Counted from the first letter of the stretch, positions 1 through 6,651 are shown. The stretch is DNA of 46,997 nt from Candidatus Omnitrophota bacterium (GCA_030693145.1 JAUYBI010000063.1:1-46997), one strand, 5' to 3'. Numbers and translations: made by a program. The notes: generated from the sequence alone by a model not told the origin.

Positions 1-52
1 GGTCAACGTCGATGCCGATAAAAATATCGTATTCATTGGGGCTGTATACCAT
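1..52 (-). CDS. IS110-family-like transposase, N-terminal fragment (runs off the window)
   Basis: Read on the minus strand from an ATG at 52-50, the sequence gives MVYSPNEYDIFIGIDVD and then leaves the window. A strong ribosome binding site (AAGGAGG on the minus strand, about 57-64) lies upstream. The short segment FIGIDVD fits the start of IS110-family transposases, where the first catalytic aspartate of the DEDD site is in a GID motif. Only 17 codons are visible, so the family call is an inference. An IS at the contig edge is a common reason for an assembly break. The neighbour on the other strand is the broken antirepressor at 184. Confidence 0.5.
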   Translation of the reverse strand, partial: MVYSPNEYDIFIGIDVD

Positions 53-106
53 GTTTTCCTCCTTGTGAAATGGTTAAACTATTTGCCTCTAGTTTATACC
101 ATGTTT
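45..106. repeat. 12-bp direct repeat upstream of the IS110-like gene
   Basis: TATACCATGTTT occurs at 45-56 and again at 95-106, a spacing of exactly 50 bp. The first copy covers the transposase start codon. The stretch 53-156 has no other gene. In IS110-family elements the non-coding sequence beside the transposase start can encode the guide (bridge) RNA and the element end, so this stretch is a candidate for that; no structure was computed. Confidence 0.4.
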
Positions 107-183
107 GGGAAAGCTTGGTACTCTAAACATATTATCTATTGTAGTAGGAGAAAGTAATGAAAACGCGGAAAAAGGAGGGAAGT

Positions 184-754
184 ATGGATACAAAGATAGC
201 GATATTTAAAGGGAAAGGAATACGAAAAACCATTCATAAAGGCGAATGGTGGTTTTCGGTTGTGGATGTGTGTGGGGTATTAACGGATAGTCTTGATGCC
301 GGTGCATATTGGCGAAAACTTAAGGAGAGGTTGAAAGGCGAGGGTAGTGAAGTCGTGACATTTTGTCACGGGTTGAAATTGAAGGCTTCTGACGGAAAAT
401 TGCGTGAAACTGATTGCGCTGTGTAAGATAAAACGGTTAAAACGTGAAAACTTGCGCGATCATATGGATGATTTTGAGCTTATTTTTACTATGCTTGGAG
501 AAAGGGCAACTACCGAAATTCACCGAACCGAAGATTCTCGAGGGGTGCCGAAGCTTAAAGCTGATGCCAAAGCTGGAGGAGATATTGCCGGTAATGCTAG
601 AAAACAGTTGGAAAAAAGAATAAAAAGGCCGATTGTCTCAAGAGATAATTTTTTGGAGCAAACTAAGAAAGCTAAGAAATTATCTAAAGACGTTATGTTA
701 AGTTGTAGGAAAGTCAGAAGAATTAGAGAAATTAACAGGGACATTGCTTGTTGA
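184..754 (+). pseudogene. Bro-N phage-type antirepressor, internally deleted and frameshifted
   Basis: The 5' part (184-426, start chosen because AAGGAGGG sits just upstream at about 172-180) encodes a typical Bro-N domain beginning MDTKIAIFKGKGIRK and containing WWFSVVDVCGVLTDS, ending RETDCA. The 3' part continues in another frame (about 428-754) with LKRENLRDHMDDFELIFTML, which is the C-terminal part of the same antirepressor type. From my knowledge of the family, a central segment of roughly 100 residues between these blocks is missing, and the junction at about 420-440 changes frame. The gene is therefore a deletion pseudogene. Such proteins regulate phage genes or act in genomic islands. 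It is the leftmost item of the accessory island and ends 12 bp before the first palindrome/epimerase-tail repeat. Confidence 0.75.
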
Positions 755-766
755 TAGTAGTAAAAT

Positions 767-917
767 TAGGAGAGACTTTTTTGGTAAGCGATGGGCAGGA
801 TGTGTCTATTTTTCTTGCTTTAGATTCTGGAAAAATAGAAACGTTCCCTGTTCCCATCAGGAATTTGCTTGGGTGGAAGGCTCCGTTTACGCTGGAGGAG
901 GGGGTTAGGGAGACGGT
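767..917 (+). repeat. Island repeat copy 1: A-palindrome plus epimerase 3' tail
   Basis: This 151-bp unit matches 2476-2626 at all but about five positions. It contains codons for GETFLVSDGQDVS, a region typical of sugar-nucleotide epimerases of the SDR family. Then comes a decayed A-palindrome (about 793-848; arms GTCTATTTTTC and GAAAAATAGAAAC), then codons for LGWKAPFTLEEGVRETV, the usual C-terminal block of the same epimerases. The middle of the epimerase C-terminus is missing and the palindrome is in its place. A short open frame (748-936) crosses it but is a relic and not counted as a gene. Confidence 0.8.
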
Positions 918-944
918 TAGGAAAATGAAATTGTAATAAATAAC

Positions 945-973
945 TTGACTTTTATTGATTATTTTGGTAAATT
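945..973 (+). promoter_or_regulatory. Sigma70-like promoter of the AbiE module (leaderless)
   Basis: TTGACT at 945-950 and TAAATT at 968-973 are separated by 17 bp. The AbiEi start codon begins at 980, only 6 nt after the -10 box, so the transcript would start at or next to the ATG. No ribosome binding site is seen, which fits a leaderless mRNA. Confidence 0.65.
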
Positions 974-979
974 AGCAAT

Positions 980-1579
980 ATGGCTAAATTAGTGAATTGG
1001 TACTTATTTGAGAGAAAAGTCAAGGAAAAAGGCCTGATTATATTCTCACCGTTGGATGTAAAGCGAATTTTTGGCGTGAGTAAGGTGGCCGCGACTTTTT
1101 TAGTCCATCGCTACGCAAAAAAGGGATTTATCAAGCGCCTAAAGAGAGGCATCTATACGCTTAATGATGTTTCTGTTCCTGATATTTACCTCGCGAATAA
1201 GCTATATGATCCGTCCTATGTTTCATTGGAGTTCGCACTGTCTTTCCATCGCGTTATCCCAGAAACCGTATATGAAATTACCTCGGTAAGCACGAAGCCA
1301 ACAAGGCAGTTTAACGCTTTGGGGAAAACGTTTTCTTATCGTCGTATAAAGAAGGAAGCTTTTACCGGCTATTCTGTTTATCGTCAAGGTGGTGCCAGCG
1401 AGTTAATTGCCGACCCTGAAAAGGCATTTGTAGATCTGACTTATCTGCGATTGAGAAAGAAGAAACAATTATTGAGCCGTTTTGATAAAGGGAAAATTAA
1501 TCCGGCAAAGGCATTGCGCTACGCGAAGTTATTTAATAATGGAAAACTTATTAGTATTATGAAAACGACACTTAGATGA
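980..1579 (+). CDS. AbiEi-like antitoxin / transcriptional regulator
   Basis: The product has 199 residues. An N-terminal winged-helix-like segment (about 15-60, FSPLDVKRIFGVSKVAATFLV, then KKGFIKRLKRGIYTL) is followed by the C-terminal block seen in AbiEi-type antitoxins (SLEFALSFHRVIPETVYEITSVS; ELIADPEKAFVDLTYL). In this family (type IV toxin-antitoxin) the protein represses its own operon and counters the partner nucleotidyltransferase. It overlaps the next gene by 4 bp (ATGA), the usual antitoxin-toxin layout. The start is the ATG directly after the promoter at 945-973. The module lies between island repeat copies 1 and 2. The call rests on recognised motifs and the partner gene. Confidence 0.8.
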   Translation: MAKLVNWYLFERKVKEKGLIIFSPLDVKRIFGVSKVAATFLVHRYAKKGFIKRLKRGIYTLNDVSVPDIYLANKLYDPSYVSLEFALSFHRVIPETVYEITSVSTKPTRQFNALGKTFSYRRIKKEAFTGYSVYRQGGASELIADPEKAFVDLTYLRLRKKKQLLSRFDKGKINPAKALRYAKLFNNGKLISIMKTTLR

Positions 1580-2340
1580 TAAGCCTTGACGCTATTAGAA
1601 AATTAGCGGCTCAATACCGTACAAGCGAATATCCTAATATAGTCAGGGAATATTTTCAGCATCTTTTCCTTTCGCAATTATACAGGATGGAGAAGTCGGA
1701 CAACCTTCTTTTTAAGGGCGGCACGGCGTTGAGAATCGTCTATGGCAGCCCGCGATTCTCGGAAGATTTGGATTTTTCAATTTTTCACGTAGAGCAATAT
1801 GCCCGAAAGAGATTTATAGAAGATTTATTTGCCGCGGTATTGGCGGAAATTGAAAAGACGGGAATTAAGGTGGACCTTGGAGCGAAACCCGGCACGACAG
1901 CCGAGGGTTATTATGGAGATGCGACATTTCATATTTACGATTACCAACCTATTTCCGTATCCATAAATATTTCCGCGCGCAACGGAGGTGACATTAAAGG
2001 AGAAGTAGACAGCGTCGCCAGCGACTTTGTACCGACCTATAATATTTTCCATCTCTCTCAGGAATTGTTGGTAGATGAAAAGGTATTTGATGCGCTTTTA
2101 CGCCGCGGGAAAGTCCGTGATTTTTACGATTTATATTTCATTATGAGAAAAGGGCTTCTTTCCGCGGAACAGAAAGTGCGATTGAATGAAAAGAAAGATG
2201 AGATTTTAAAAAGCTCAGGAAAAGTAGACTTCTATGGTGAGCTATCCGTATTTTTACCTCAAGATCAGCAGAATATTATACGCGATTTTAAGAATAATTT
2301 AGTCAATGAGCTTAACCGTCAGTTGAGTGGAACAATGTAG
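1576..2340 (+). CDS. AbiEii-like nucleotidyltransferase toxin
   Basis: The product has 254 residues. The nucleotidyltransferase signature is clear: KGGTALR at residues 47-53 and SEDLDFS at 62-68, which supplies the paired acidic residues for metal binding. The later segment LLVDEKVFDALLRRGKVRDFYDLYFI is also typical of the AbiEii/MNT family. Known members transfer nucleotides to tRNA or use NTPs to stop growth, and some abort phage infection. The gene overlaps its antitoxin by 4 bp, so the pair is co-translated. No repeat is inserted inside it and the length is ordinary for the family, so it is probably intact. Substrate cannot be read from the sequence. Confidence 0.85.
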   Translation: MISLDAIRKLAAQYRTSEYPNIVREYFQHLFLSQLYRMEKSDNLLFKGGTALRIVYGSPRFSEDLDFSIFHVEQYARKRFIEDLFAAVLAEIEKTGIKVDLGAKPGTTAEGYYGDATFHIYDYQPISVSINISARNGGDIKGEVDSVASDFVPTYNIFHLSQELLVDEKVFDALLRRGKVRDFYDLYFIMRKGLLSAEQKVRLNEKKDEILKSSGKVDFYGELSVFLPQDQQNIIRDFKNNLVNELNRQLSGTM

Positions 2341-2402
2341 AAAAGCCCAACCAGTAATAATAACTATCAATATTAAATGAATAGATATTCAAGGGGATTA
2401 AT

Positions 2403-2639
2403 AATCGGCGCGGTTTTCTTTATGTTGGGAATTTGGTGGATGCGATTGGTGTTTGCGTTGAACATCCCAAGGCAGTAGGAGAGACTTTTTTGGTAAGCGA
2501 TGGGCAGGATGTGTCTATTTTTCTTGCTTTAGATTCTGGAAAAATAGAAACGTTCCCTGTTCCCATCAGGAATTTGCTTGGGTGGAAGGCGCCGTGGACG
2601 CTGGAAGAGGGGATTAGGGAGACGGTAAATGGCATATAA
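2403..2639 (+). pseudogene. Fragment of a sugar-nucleotide epimerase (SDR) gene, longest copy
   Basis: In one frame from about 2403 the sequence reads NRRGFLYVGNLVDAIG, then VCVEHPKAVGETFLVSDGQ, then the A-palindrome, then LGWKAPWTLEEGIRETV. The block YVGNLVDAI...FLVSDG...LGWKP.FTLEEG.RET is the C-terminal half of a UDP-glucose-epimerase-like SDR enzyme, with the segment between DVS and LGW lost and replaced by the palindrome. It is the longest of four copies and has no start codon context, catalytic domain or cofactor motif. It is treated as a gene remnant. Epimerases of this type often precede a phosphoglycosyl transferase such as the one at 6022, so the remnant may be the old neighbour of that gene. 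Confidence 0.75.
2476..2626 (+). repeat. Island repeat copy 2: A-palindrome plus epimerase 3' tail
   Basis: Same 151-bp unit as 767-917, with about five mismatches, all in the last third. The palindrome arms lie at about 2502-2557. It closes the AbiE module and opens the first ATPase module. Confidence 0.85.
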
Positions 2640-2645
2640 AAAGAC

Positions 2646-2672
2646 TTGACTATTAAACTAAACTGGTATATG
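2646..2672 (+). promoter_or_regulatory. Probable promoter of the first ATPase module
   Basis: TTGACT at 2646-2651 is a good -35 box. The best -10 candidate is TATATG at 2667-2672, preceded by TGG, with a short 15-bp spacer. The spacing is weak, so the -10 box is uncertain. A ribosome binding site GGAGG at 2696-2700 serves the ATG at 2710. Confidence 0.45.
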
Positions 2673-2709
2673 CTCCTAATTAGTAATACTAATATGGAGG
2701 ATATTGCAA

Positions 2710-3873
2710 ATGAAGAATATACTAAGAAAACTAGTTATGCAGCTTCCGCATCACCAATCCGCGTTTTTATGGGGAGCCAGAAAGACAGGTAAGTCCACGT
2801 TTTTGAAAGAAAGATTTCCTAATAGCTTGGTATTTGATTTTTTAAAAACCGATTTGTTTTTTGAAATGTCAAAAAATCCTTCGCTTTTGCGCGAGCGGTT
2901 ACTTGCAAAAGACGAGGCTGCGCTTGTTGAGCCGATAATACTCGATGAAGTGCAAAAAGTTCCGCAAGTGCTCGATGAAGTGCACTGGTTGATAGAAAAT
3001 AAAGGCTTGAGGTTTGTGCTTTGTGGTTCAAGCGCCAGAAAACTAAAAAAAGGCCATGCTAATTTATTGGGAGGCAGGGCATGGCGTTATGAACTTTTTC
3101 CGCTGGTTAGCCAAGAGATTACAAATTTTAATTTGTTGCGCGCTTTAAATCACGGGCTGATACCGTTTCATTATTTGCAAAGTGACCTAGATTGTAAAAA
3201 ATCTTTAGAGGCTTACGTGCAAGATTACTTACGCCAAGAGGTTTTTGCTGAAGGGTTAACGCGTAATATTCCCGCGTTTTCAAGATTTTTTGATGCTTTT
3301 GGCTATTCGCATGGCGAGATAACGAATTATTGTAATATCGCCCGTGAATGTGGTGTTAATTCTAAGACGGTAAAAGAGTATTATCAAATACTTATAGATA
3401 CACTGTTGGCTATAAGAGTAGAGCCTTTTAAGAAAAGACAATCCCGGCAGGTTATAACTAAAGCTTCAAAATATTATATGTTTGATGTTGGTGTCGCCGG
3501 TTACCTGACAAAGAGGCACCTAACTGAACAAAAAGGCGCGGAATTTGGGAAGGCGTTTGAACATTTTCTGCTTATGGAGATGATTGCGTATAGATCTTAT
3601 TCAGGTAAGGATTTTGCGATAAACTTTTGGAGGACAAAATCAGGGCAGGAAGTGGATTTTGTGCTGGGCGCAGGAGAGGTTGCTATAGAGATAAAGGGAA
3701 CTGCTAGGATTGATAGAAAAGATATGAATGGGTTAGATGCTTTTATTCAAGCGTGTTCTCCGAAAAGAAGTATTATAGTTTGTAATGAGAAAGAGAAAAG
3801 GCTGCATGGGAAAATAGAAATTTTACCGTGGGAGATTTTTTTGCAACAATTATGGCCGGGGAAAATATTGTAA
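2710..3873 (+). CDS. AAA ATPase with C-terminal DUF4143 domain (first of three)
   Basis: The product has 387 residues. Walker A is GARKTGKS at residues 22-29, Walker B is IILDE at 76-80 followed by VQKVP, and a sensor-like CGSSARKL lies near 105-112. The C-terminal part (from about 200) matches DUF4143, with the PD-(D/E)XK-like stretch NFWRTKSGQEVDFVL and AIEIKG near the end. This family is very common as single mobile genes in bacteria and archaea; its function is not settled, though ATP-driven roles in defence or toxin-like activity have been proposed. The ATG at 2710 was chosen over TTG at 2704 because GGAGG at 2696-2700 is 9 nt away. It stands alone between repeats, ending 4 bp before copy 3. 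Confidence 0.85.
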   Translation: MKNILRKLVMQLPHHQSAFLWGARKTGKSTFLKERFPNSLVFDFLKTDLFFEMSKNPSLLRERLLAKDEAALVEPIILDEVQKVPQVLDEVHWLIENKGLRFVLCGSSARKLKKGHANLLGGRAWRYELFPLVSQEITNFNLLRALNHGLIPFHYLQSDLDCKKSLEAYVQDYLRQEVFAEGLTRNIPAFSRFFDAFGYSHGEITNYCNIARECGVNSKTVKEYYQILIDTLLAIRVEPFKKRQSRQVITKASKYYMFDVGVAGYLTKRHLTEQKGAEFGKAFEHFLLMEMIAYRSYSGKDFAINFWRTKSGQEVDFVLGAGEVAIEIKGTARIDRKDMNGLDAFIQACSPKRSIIVCNEKEKRLHGKIEILPWEIFLQQLWPGKIL

Positions 3874-3877
3874 AACT

Positions 3878-3966
3878 AGGGGACGCGTCTATTTTTCTTG
3901 CTTTAGATTCTTGAAAAATAGAAACGTCCCCTGTTCCTTTTACGCGGGAAGAGGGGGTTGGGGAGA
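3878..3966 (+). repeat. Island repeat copy 3: A-palindrome plus short epimerase tail
   Basis: The palindrome spans 3878-3932 (arms AGGGGACG and CGTCCCCT at the ends, CTATTTTTC and GAAAAATAG inside). It is followed by TTTTACGC and GGAAGAGGGGGTTGGGGAGA, which is the FTLEEGVRET coding block of the epimerase tail. The sequence between palindrome and tail present in copies 1 and 2 is missing here. The 36 bp after the palindrome are identical to copy 4. Confidence 0.85.
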
Positions 3967-3992
3967 TGAATTTTTAGATGAGCAGAAAATTG

Positions 3993-4021
3993 TTGACTAA
4001 GTAGCTATTTTCGGCGATAAT
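3993..4021 (+). promoter_or_regulatory. Strong sigma70-like promoter of the second ATPase (leaderless)
   Basis: TTGACT at 3993-3998 and GATAAT at 4016-4021 have the ideal 17-bp spacer. The -10 box overlaps the ATG at 4020, so that codon cannot be the start for this promoter. The in-frame ATG at 4029 lies 7 nt past the -10 box, at the expected transcription start. Confidence 0.7.
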
Positions 4022-4028
4022 GGAAACT

Positions 4029-5207
4029 ATGAAATACATCCCAAGGCTTTTGGAAGATAGGATTAGGCATACGGTCGAGCGGGGCAAAAGCGTTTTGCTT
4101 ATGGGCGCGCGTCAGACTGGAAAGACGACATTGGCTAGACAGTTTAAGTCTGATCTGTCGATATCGTTTGTGCAACCTGACGTGCGACAACGCTACGAAA
4201 AGGCGCCGCAATTGCTTAAGGGCGAGGTGGAGGCTCTCGTTCTTGATGTGAAAGGGAAACGCCCACTTGTTATTTTAGATGAGGTCCAGAAAGTTCCTGT
4301 TATTCTTGATGTTGTTCAGGATATGATTGATCGCGGGGTGGCCAATTTTATCCTTACGGGTTCAAGCGCACGCAAGCTTCGTCGGGGAGCACAGGTTAAT
4401 CTTCTCCCGGGCCGGGTGGTGGCGTTTCGAATGGACCCGTTTAGTCTGCGGGAATTTCCCGCGAAGGACCTCGCCGAAAGGTTGTTGTATGGATCTCTCC
4501 CCGGGATCCTCGCGGTTGGAGCGCTTCCTGACAGGGAGACCGATCTCGGAGCGTATGTCACGACGTATCTGGAAGAAGAAATCCGCGCTGAAGCTGTTGT
4601 GCGGAATATCGGGGACTTCGCGCGGTTCCTTGAGCTTGCCGCTTCCGAATCCGGCGGGATCATTAATTTGAGAAAATTATCGCAGGAGATCGGCGTGTCT
4701 CATACGACGATCGGCGCGTACTATCAGATACTGGAGGATTGTCTTATCGCCGAAAGGATCGAGCCGCTGACCCACAGCAAGACTCGAAAGAAGTTGACTA
4801 AATCTGATAAATGCTTATTTTTTGATCTGGGTGTTAGGCGGCTTGCTGCTCATGAAGGAACGAAACTTTCCCGGGATACAATGGGGCTGGTTTTCGAGCA
4901 ATTCATCGGCCTTGAGCTTTTAAGAAGCGCGCATACGAATGGCAAGGGCGTTAAGCTCCGATTTTGGCGCGATCCTGACGGTCCTGAAGTTGATTGGGTT
5001 GTTGATGCTGATGGTGTTTACACGCCTATTGAAGTTAAATGGACGGATAATCCCGCGCCAGCTGACATTCGCCATCTTGAGGTATTTCTTTCCGAATATA
5101 AGACCGCTGGGACGGGATACGTTGTATGCCGAGTTCCGCGCAAGGTCAAACTGAGCGATAGGATATTTGCCATTCCATGGCAGTCTATCGATGAGATCGG
5201 ATCTTAG
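4029..5207 (+). CDS. AAA ATPase with C-terminal DUF4143 domain (second of three)
   Basis: The product has 392 residues. Walker A is GARQTGKT at 26-33, Walker B is VILDE at 81-85 followed by VQKVP, and LTGSSARKLRRG follows. The C-terminal half carries the DUF4143 pattern, ending with LRFWRDPDGPEVDWVV and PIEVKW. It is a distant relative of the gene just upstream, not a recent duplicate: motifs agree but most residues differ. The base composition is visibly richer in G and C at third codon positions than its neighbours, suggesting separate acquisition. The start was moved to the ATG at 4029 because the promoter -10 box covers the ATG at 4020. It sits alone between repeat copies 3 and 4. Confidence 0.85.
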   Translation: MKYIPRLLEDRIRHTVERGKSVLLMGARQTGKTTLARQFKSDLSISFVQPDVRQRYEKAPQLLKGEVEALVLDVKGKRPLVILDEVQKVPVILDVVQDMIDRGVANFILTGSSARKLRRGAQVNLLPGRVVAFRMDPFSLREFPAKDLAERLLYGSLPGILAVGALPDRETDLGAYVTTYLEEEIRAEAVVRNIGDFARFLELAASESGGIINLRKLSQEIGVSHTTIGAYYQILEDCLIAERIEPLTHSKTRKKLTKSDKCLFFDLGVRRLAAHEGTKLSRDTMGLVFEQFIGLELLRSAHTNGKGVKLRFWRDPDGPEVDWVVDADGVYTPIEVKWTDNPAPADIRHLEVFLSEYKTAGTGYVVCRVPRKVKLSDRIFAIPWQSIDEIGS

Positions 5208-5252
5208 TAGATCTGGATTTAATTAAAATGATTGCTGGCGAGATAAAAACTC

Positions 5253-5340
5253 GGGGACGGTTCTGTTTTTCTGGAAAAAGTACCGGGAAAAACAGAACCG
5301 TCCCCTGTTCCTTTTACGCGGGAAGAGGGGGTTGGGGAGA
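5253..5340 (+). repeat. Island repeat copy 4: A-palindrome plus short epimerase tail
   Basis: The palindrome runs 5253-5305, with arms GGGGACGGTTCTGTTTTTC and GGGAAAAACAGAACCGTCCCC that pair almost perfectly; the inner A-to-G/T-to-C change occurs on both arms relative to copy 3. The tail (to 5340) is the same FTLEEGVRET block as in copy 3. The rest of the gap 5208-5406 holds the promoter of the next module. Confidence 0.85.
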
Positions 5341-5357
5341 GTGGGGGAATTTGTGTC

Positions 5358-5386
5358 TTGACACATTTACTGAAATAGTGTATATT
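5358..5386 (+). promoter_or_regulatory. Consensus-like promoter of the RHH/MazF module
   Basis: TTGACA at 5358-5363 and TATATT at 5381-5386 have a 17-bp spacer. AGGGGG at 5393-5398 is the ribosome binding site for the ATG at 5407. Confidence 0.75.
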
Positions 5387-5406
5387 TATATCAGGGGGTG
5401 ATAAAT

Positions 5407-5658
5407 ATGGTGAAAACAGGGATGGCGCGAGATAGATTAAGTATTGATGTACTTCCTCAAGAGCACAGAAGAATAAAAGCCTATGCGGCTCTTCACGGTG
5501 AAACAATTCGGGAATATGTTGTGGAAAGCGTGCGGGAGCGTTTACGTCAAGAAGGCGAAGAAAAAGAATTATCAGCTCTAACTATGGATTTAAAGCAAGA
5601 TCCTATCTTAAGGGAATTATGGGATAACGCAAAGGATGCCGCGTATGATAAAATATAA
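5407..5658 (+). CDS. Ribbon-helix-helix antitoxin
   Basis: The product has 83 residues. The N-terminal part DRLSIDVLPQEHRRIKAYAA, then HGETIREYVVESVRERL, has the strand-helix-helix pattern of a ribbon-helix-helix DNA-binding domain. The C-terminal tail (from about residue 50) is acidic and helical, the usual toxin-binding part. The start at 5407 was chosen because AGGGGG lies 8 nt upstream. The gene overlaps the MazF-like toxin by 14 bp, so the pair forms a type II toxin-antitoxin operon, probably self-repressed by the antitoxin complex at the promoter 5358-5386. Confidence 0.8.
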   Translation: MVKTGMARDRLSIDVLPQEHRRIKAYAALHGETIREYVVESVRERLRQEGEEKELSALTMDLKQDPILRELWDNAKDAAYDKI

Positions 5659-5983
5659 ACGGGGAGATATAGTTCTTGTTGATTTTGGCTTTTCCGAAGG
5701 AACCGGATCCAAGAAAAGGCCTACCCTTATAATAAGCAGTGATAATTATCACAATGATCGACAAGAAGTAATTGTTGCGGCTATCACGGGGAATATAAAA
5801 AGGGCGCTATTTGGTGACACTAAAATAGATAAATGGAAAGAGGCAGGGCTTATCTGCCCGTCTTTGGTTACAGGAATTATGCGAACAATAAAAGGTAGTA
5901 TGATAATTCGTAAATTAGGGACTCTATTGATACAAGATTTCCAAAGGGTACAAAAGAATCTTGAAAAGACGATGGGATTCTAA
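5645..5983 (+). CDS. MazF/PemK-like mRNA interferase toxin
   Basis: The product has 112 residues. It opens with YKRGDIVLVDFGFSEGTGSK followed by KRPTLIIS, the conserved N-terminal fold of the MazF/PemK/Kid family (R-G-D-I-V and K-R-P). It also has the expected T-G-I-M-R segment in the C-terminal half. Family members cut single-stranded mRNA at short motifs. The ATG at 5645 is preferred over ATG 5636 because AAAGG at 5631-5635 is then correctly spaced. It is the last gene of the accessory island: a half palindrome follows at 5996 and the sugar transferase at 6022. Confidence 0.8.
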   Translation: MIKYKRGDIVLVDFGFSEGTGSKKRPTLIISSDNYHNDRQEVIVAAITGNIKRALFGDTKIDKWKEAGLICPSLVTGIMRTIKGSMIIRKLGTLLIQDFQRVQKNLEKTMGF

Positions 5984-5995
5984 CGAGCAAAAAAT

Positions 5996-6015
5996 GGGGC
6001 CGTTTCTATTTTTTC
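5996..6015 (+). repeat. Left half of an A-palindrome
   Basis: GGGGCCGTTTCTATTTTTTC resembles the left arm of the A family. No right arm follows. It ends 7 bp before the sugar transferase start, and the only Shine-Dalgarno-like bases (AAGGA, 6016-6020) are unusually close to the ATG. Confidence 0.6.
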
Positions 6016-6021
6016 AAGGAT

Positions 6022-6651
6022 ATGGTAAAACGAATTTTTGATTTAATTTTAGCTTTGGTTTTAATAGTTCTATTGAGTATTCCGATGTTAGCTATCGCCG
6101 TATTCATTAAGCTAATGCAAAATAGGGGACGGAAAATAGGGGACGCGTCTATTTTTCTTGAGCCTAGCGTTACTAGAAAAATAGAAACGTCCCCTGTTTT
6201 ATTTTGGACGGATCGGGTGGGGGTGAATAACGCCATTTTTAAAATGGCTAAATTCAGGACGATGAAATTAAACACGCCTCAGGTAGCCACACATTTAATG
6301 GAAAATCCTGAAAGATATTTGATTCCCGGAGGAGAGTTTTTACGTAAATACAGCCTTGATGAGTTACCGCAGTTATTTAACGTTTTAAAGGGGGATATGA
6401 GCTTTGTGGGGCCACGGCCGGCATTGTTTAACCAAGATGACCTAATAGCGTTACGCACTAAGAAAAATATCCATACCTTGACTCCAGGAGTTACAGGTTG
6501 GGCACAGGTAAACGGAAGAGATGACTTGGCGATACTGGAAAAGGTTGCTTTTGACGAATATTACCTCAAGCATCGCTCCTTTGTCTTCGATCTTTATATT
6601 ATCCTTTTGACCGCGATAAAGGTGGTGAGAAGGGAAGGCGTTAGGCATTAG
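6022..6651 (+). CDS. Bacterial sugar transferase (monotopic phosphoglycosyl transferase) with an in-frame palindrome insert
   Basis: The product has 209 residues. A hydrophobic N-terminal helix (about 8-32) is followed by the catalytic region: RVGVNN, FKMAKFRTM, YSLDELPQLFNVLKGDMSFV, GPRPAL and TPGVTGWAQVNGRD. These are the standard motifs of enzymes that move a sugar-phosphate to undecaprenyl phosphate and start repeat-unit synthesis at the inner membrane. Between LMQ and PVLFW, where relatives have only a residue or two, there are about 24 extra residues (34-59), encoded by the A-palindrome at 6122-6195. The frame is kept. The stop codon TAG lies inside another palindrome half (6649-6663). 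Whether the protein is active with the insert, which falls between the membrane helix and the catalytic part, is unknown. Confidence 0.85.
   Translation: MVKRIFDLILALVLIVLLSIPMLAIAVFIKLMQNRGRKIGDASIFLEPSVTRKIETSPVLFWTDRVGVNNAIFKMAKFRTMKLNTPQVATHLMENPERYLIPGGEFLRKYSLDELPQLFNVLKGDMSFVGPRPALFNQDDLIALRTKKNIHTLTPGVTGWAQVNGRDDLAILEKVAFDEYYLKHRSFVFDLYIILLTAIKVVRREGVRH
6122..6195 (+). repeat. A-palindrome inserted in frame in the sugar transferase gene
   Basis: The palindrome is 6138-6195, with arms AGGGGACGCGTCTATTTTTC and GAAAAATAGAAACGTCCCCT pairing at 18 of 20 positions. A partial duplicate of its left end (ATAGGGGACGG) lies at 6122-6132. It is read through as coding sequence without a stop or frameshift. 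Confidence 0.85.

Noticed and set aside
748-936. Short open frame of 62 codons, and a similar one of 68 codons at 2433-2639, as small genes
   Set aside because: Both are reading frames across the epimerase-tail repeat and palindrome; they lack a start context and match only the C-terminal part of epimerases.
4020-4028. ATG at 4020 as start of the second ATPase
   Set aside because: The best -10 box (4016-4021) overlaps this codon; the in-frame ATG at 4029 lies at the expected transcript start.
4316-4671. Open frames on both strands inside the second ATPase
   Set aside because: They are overlapping frames in a GC-rich gene whose own frame carries the Walker motifs and DUF4143 pattern.
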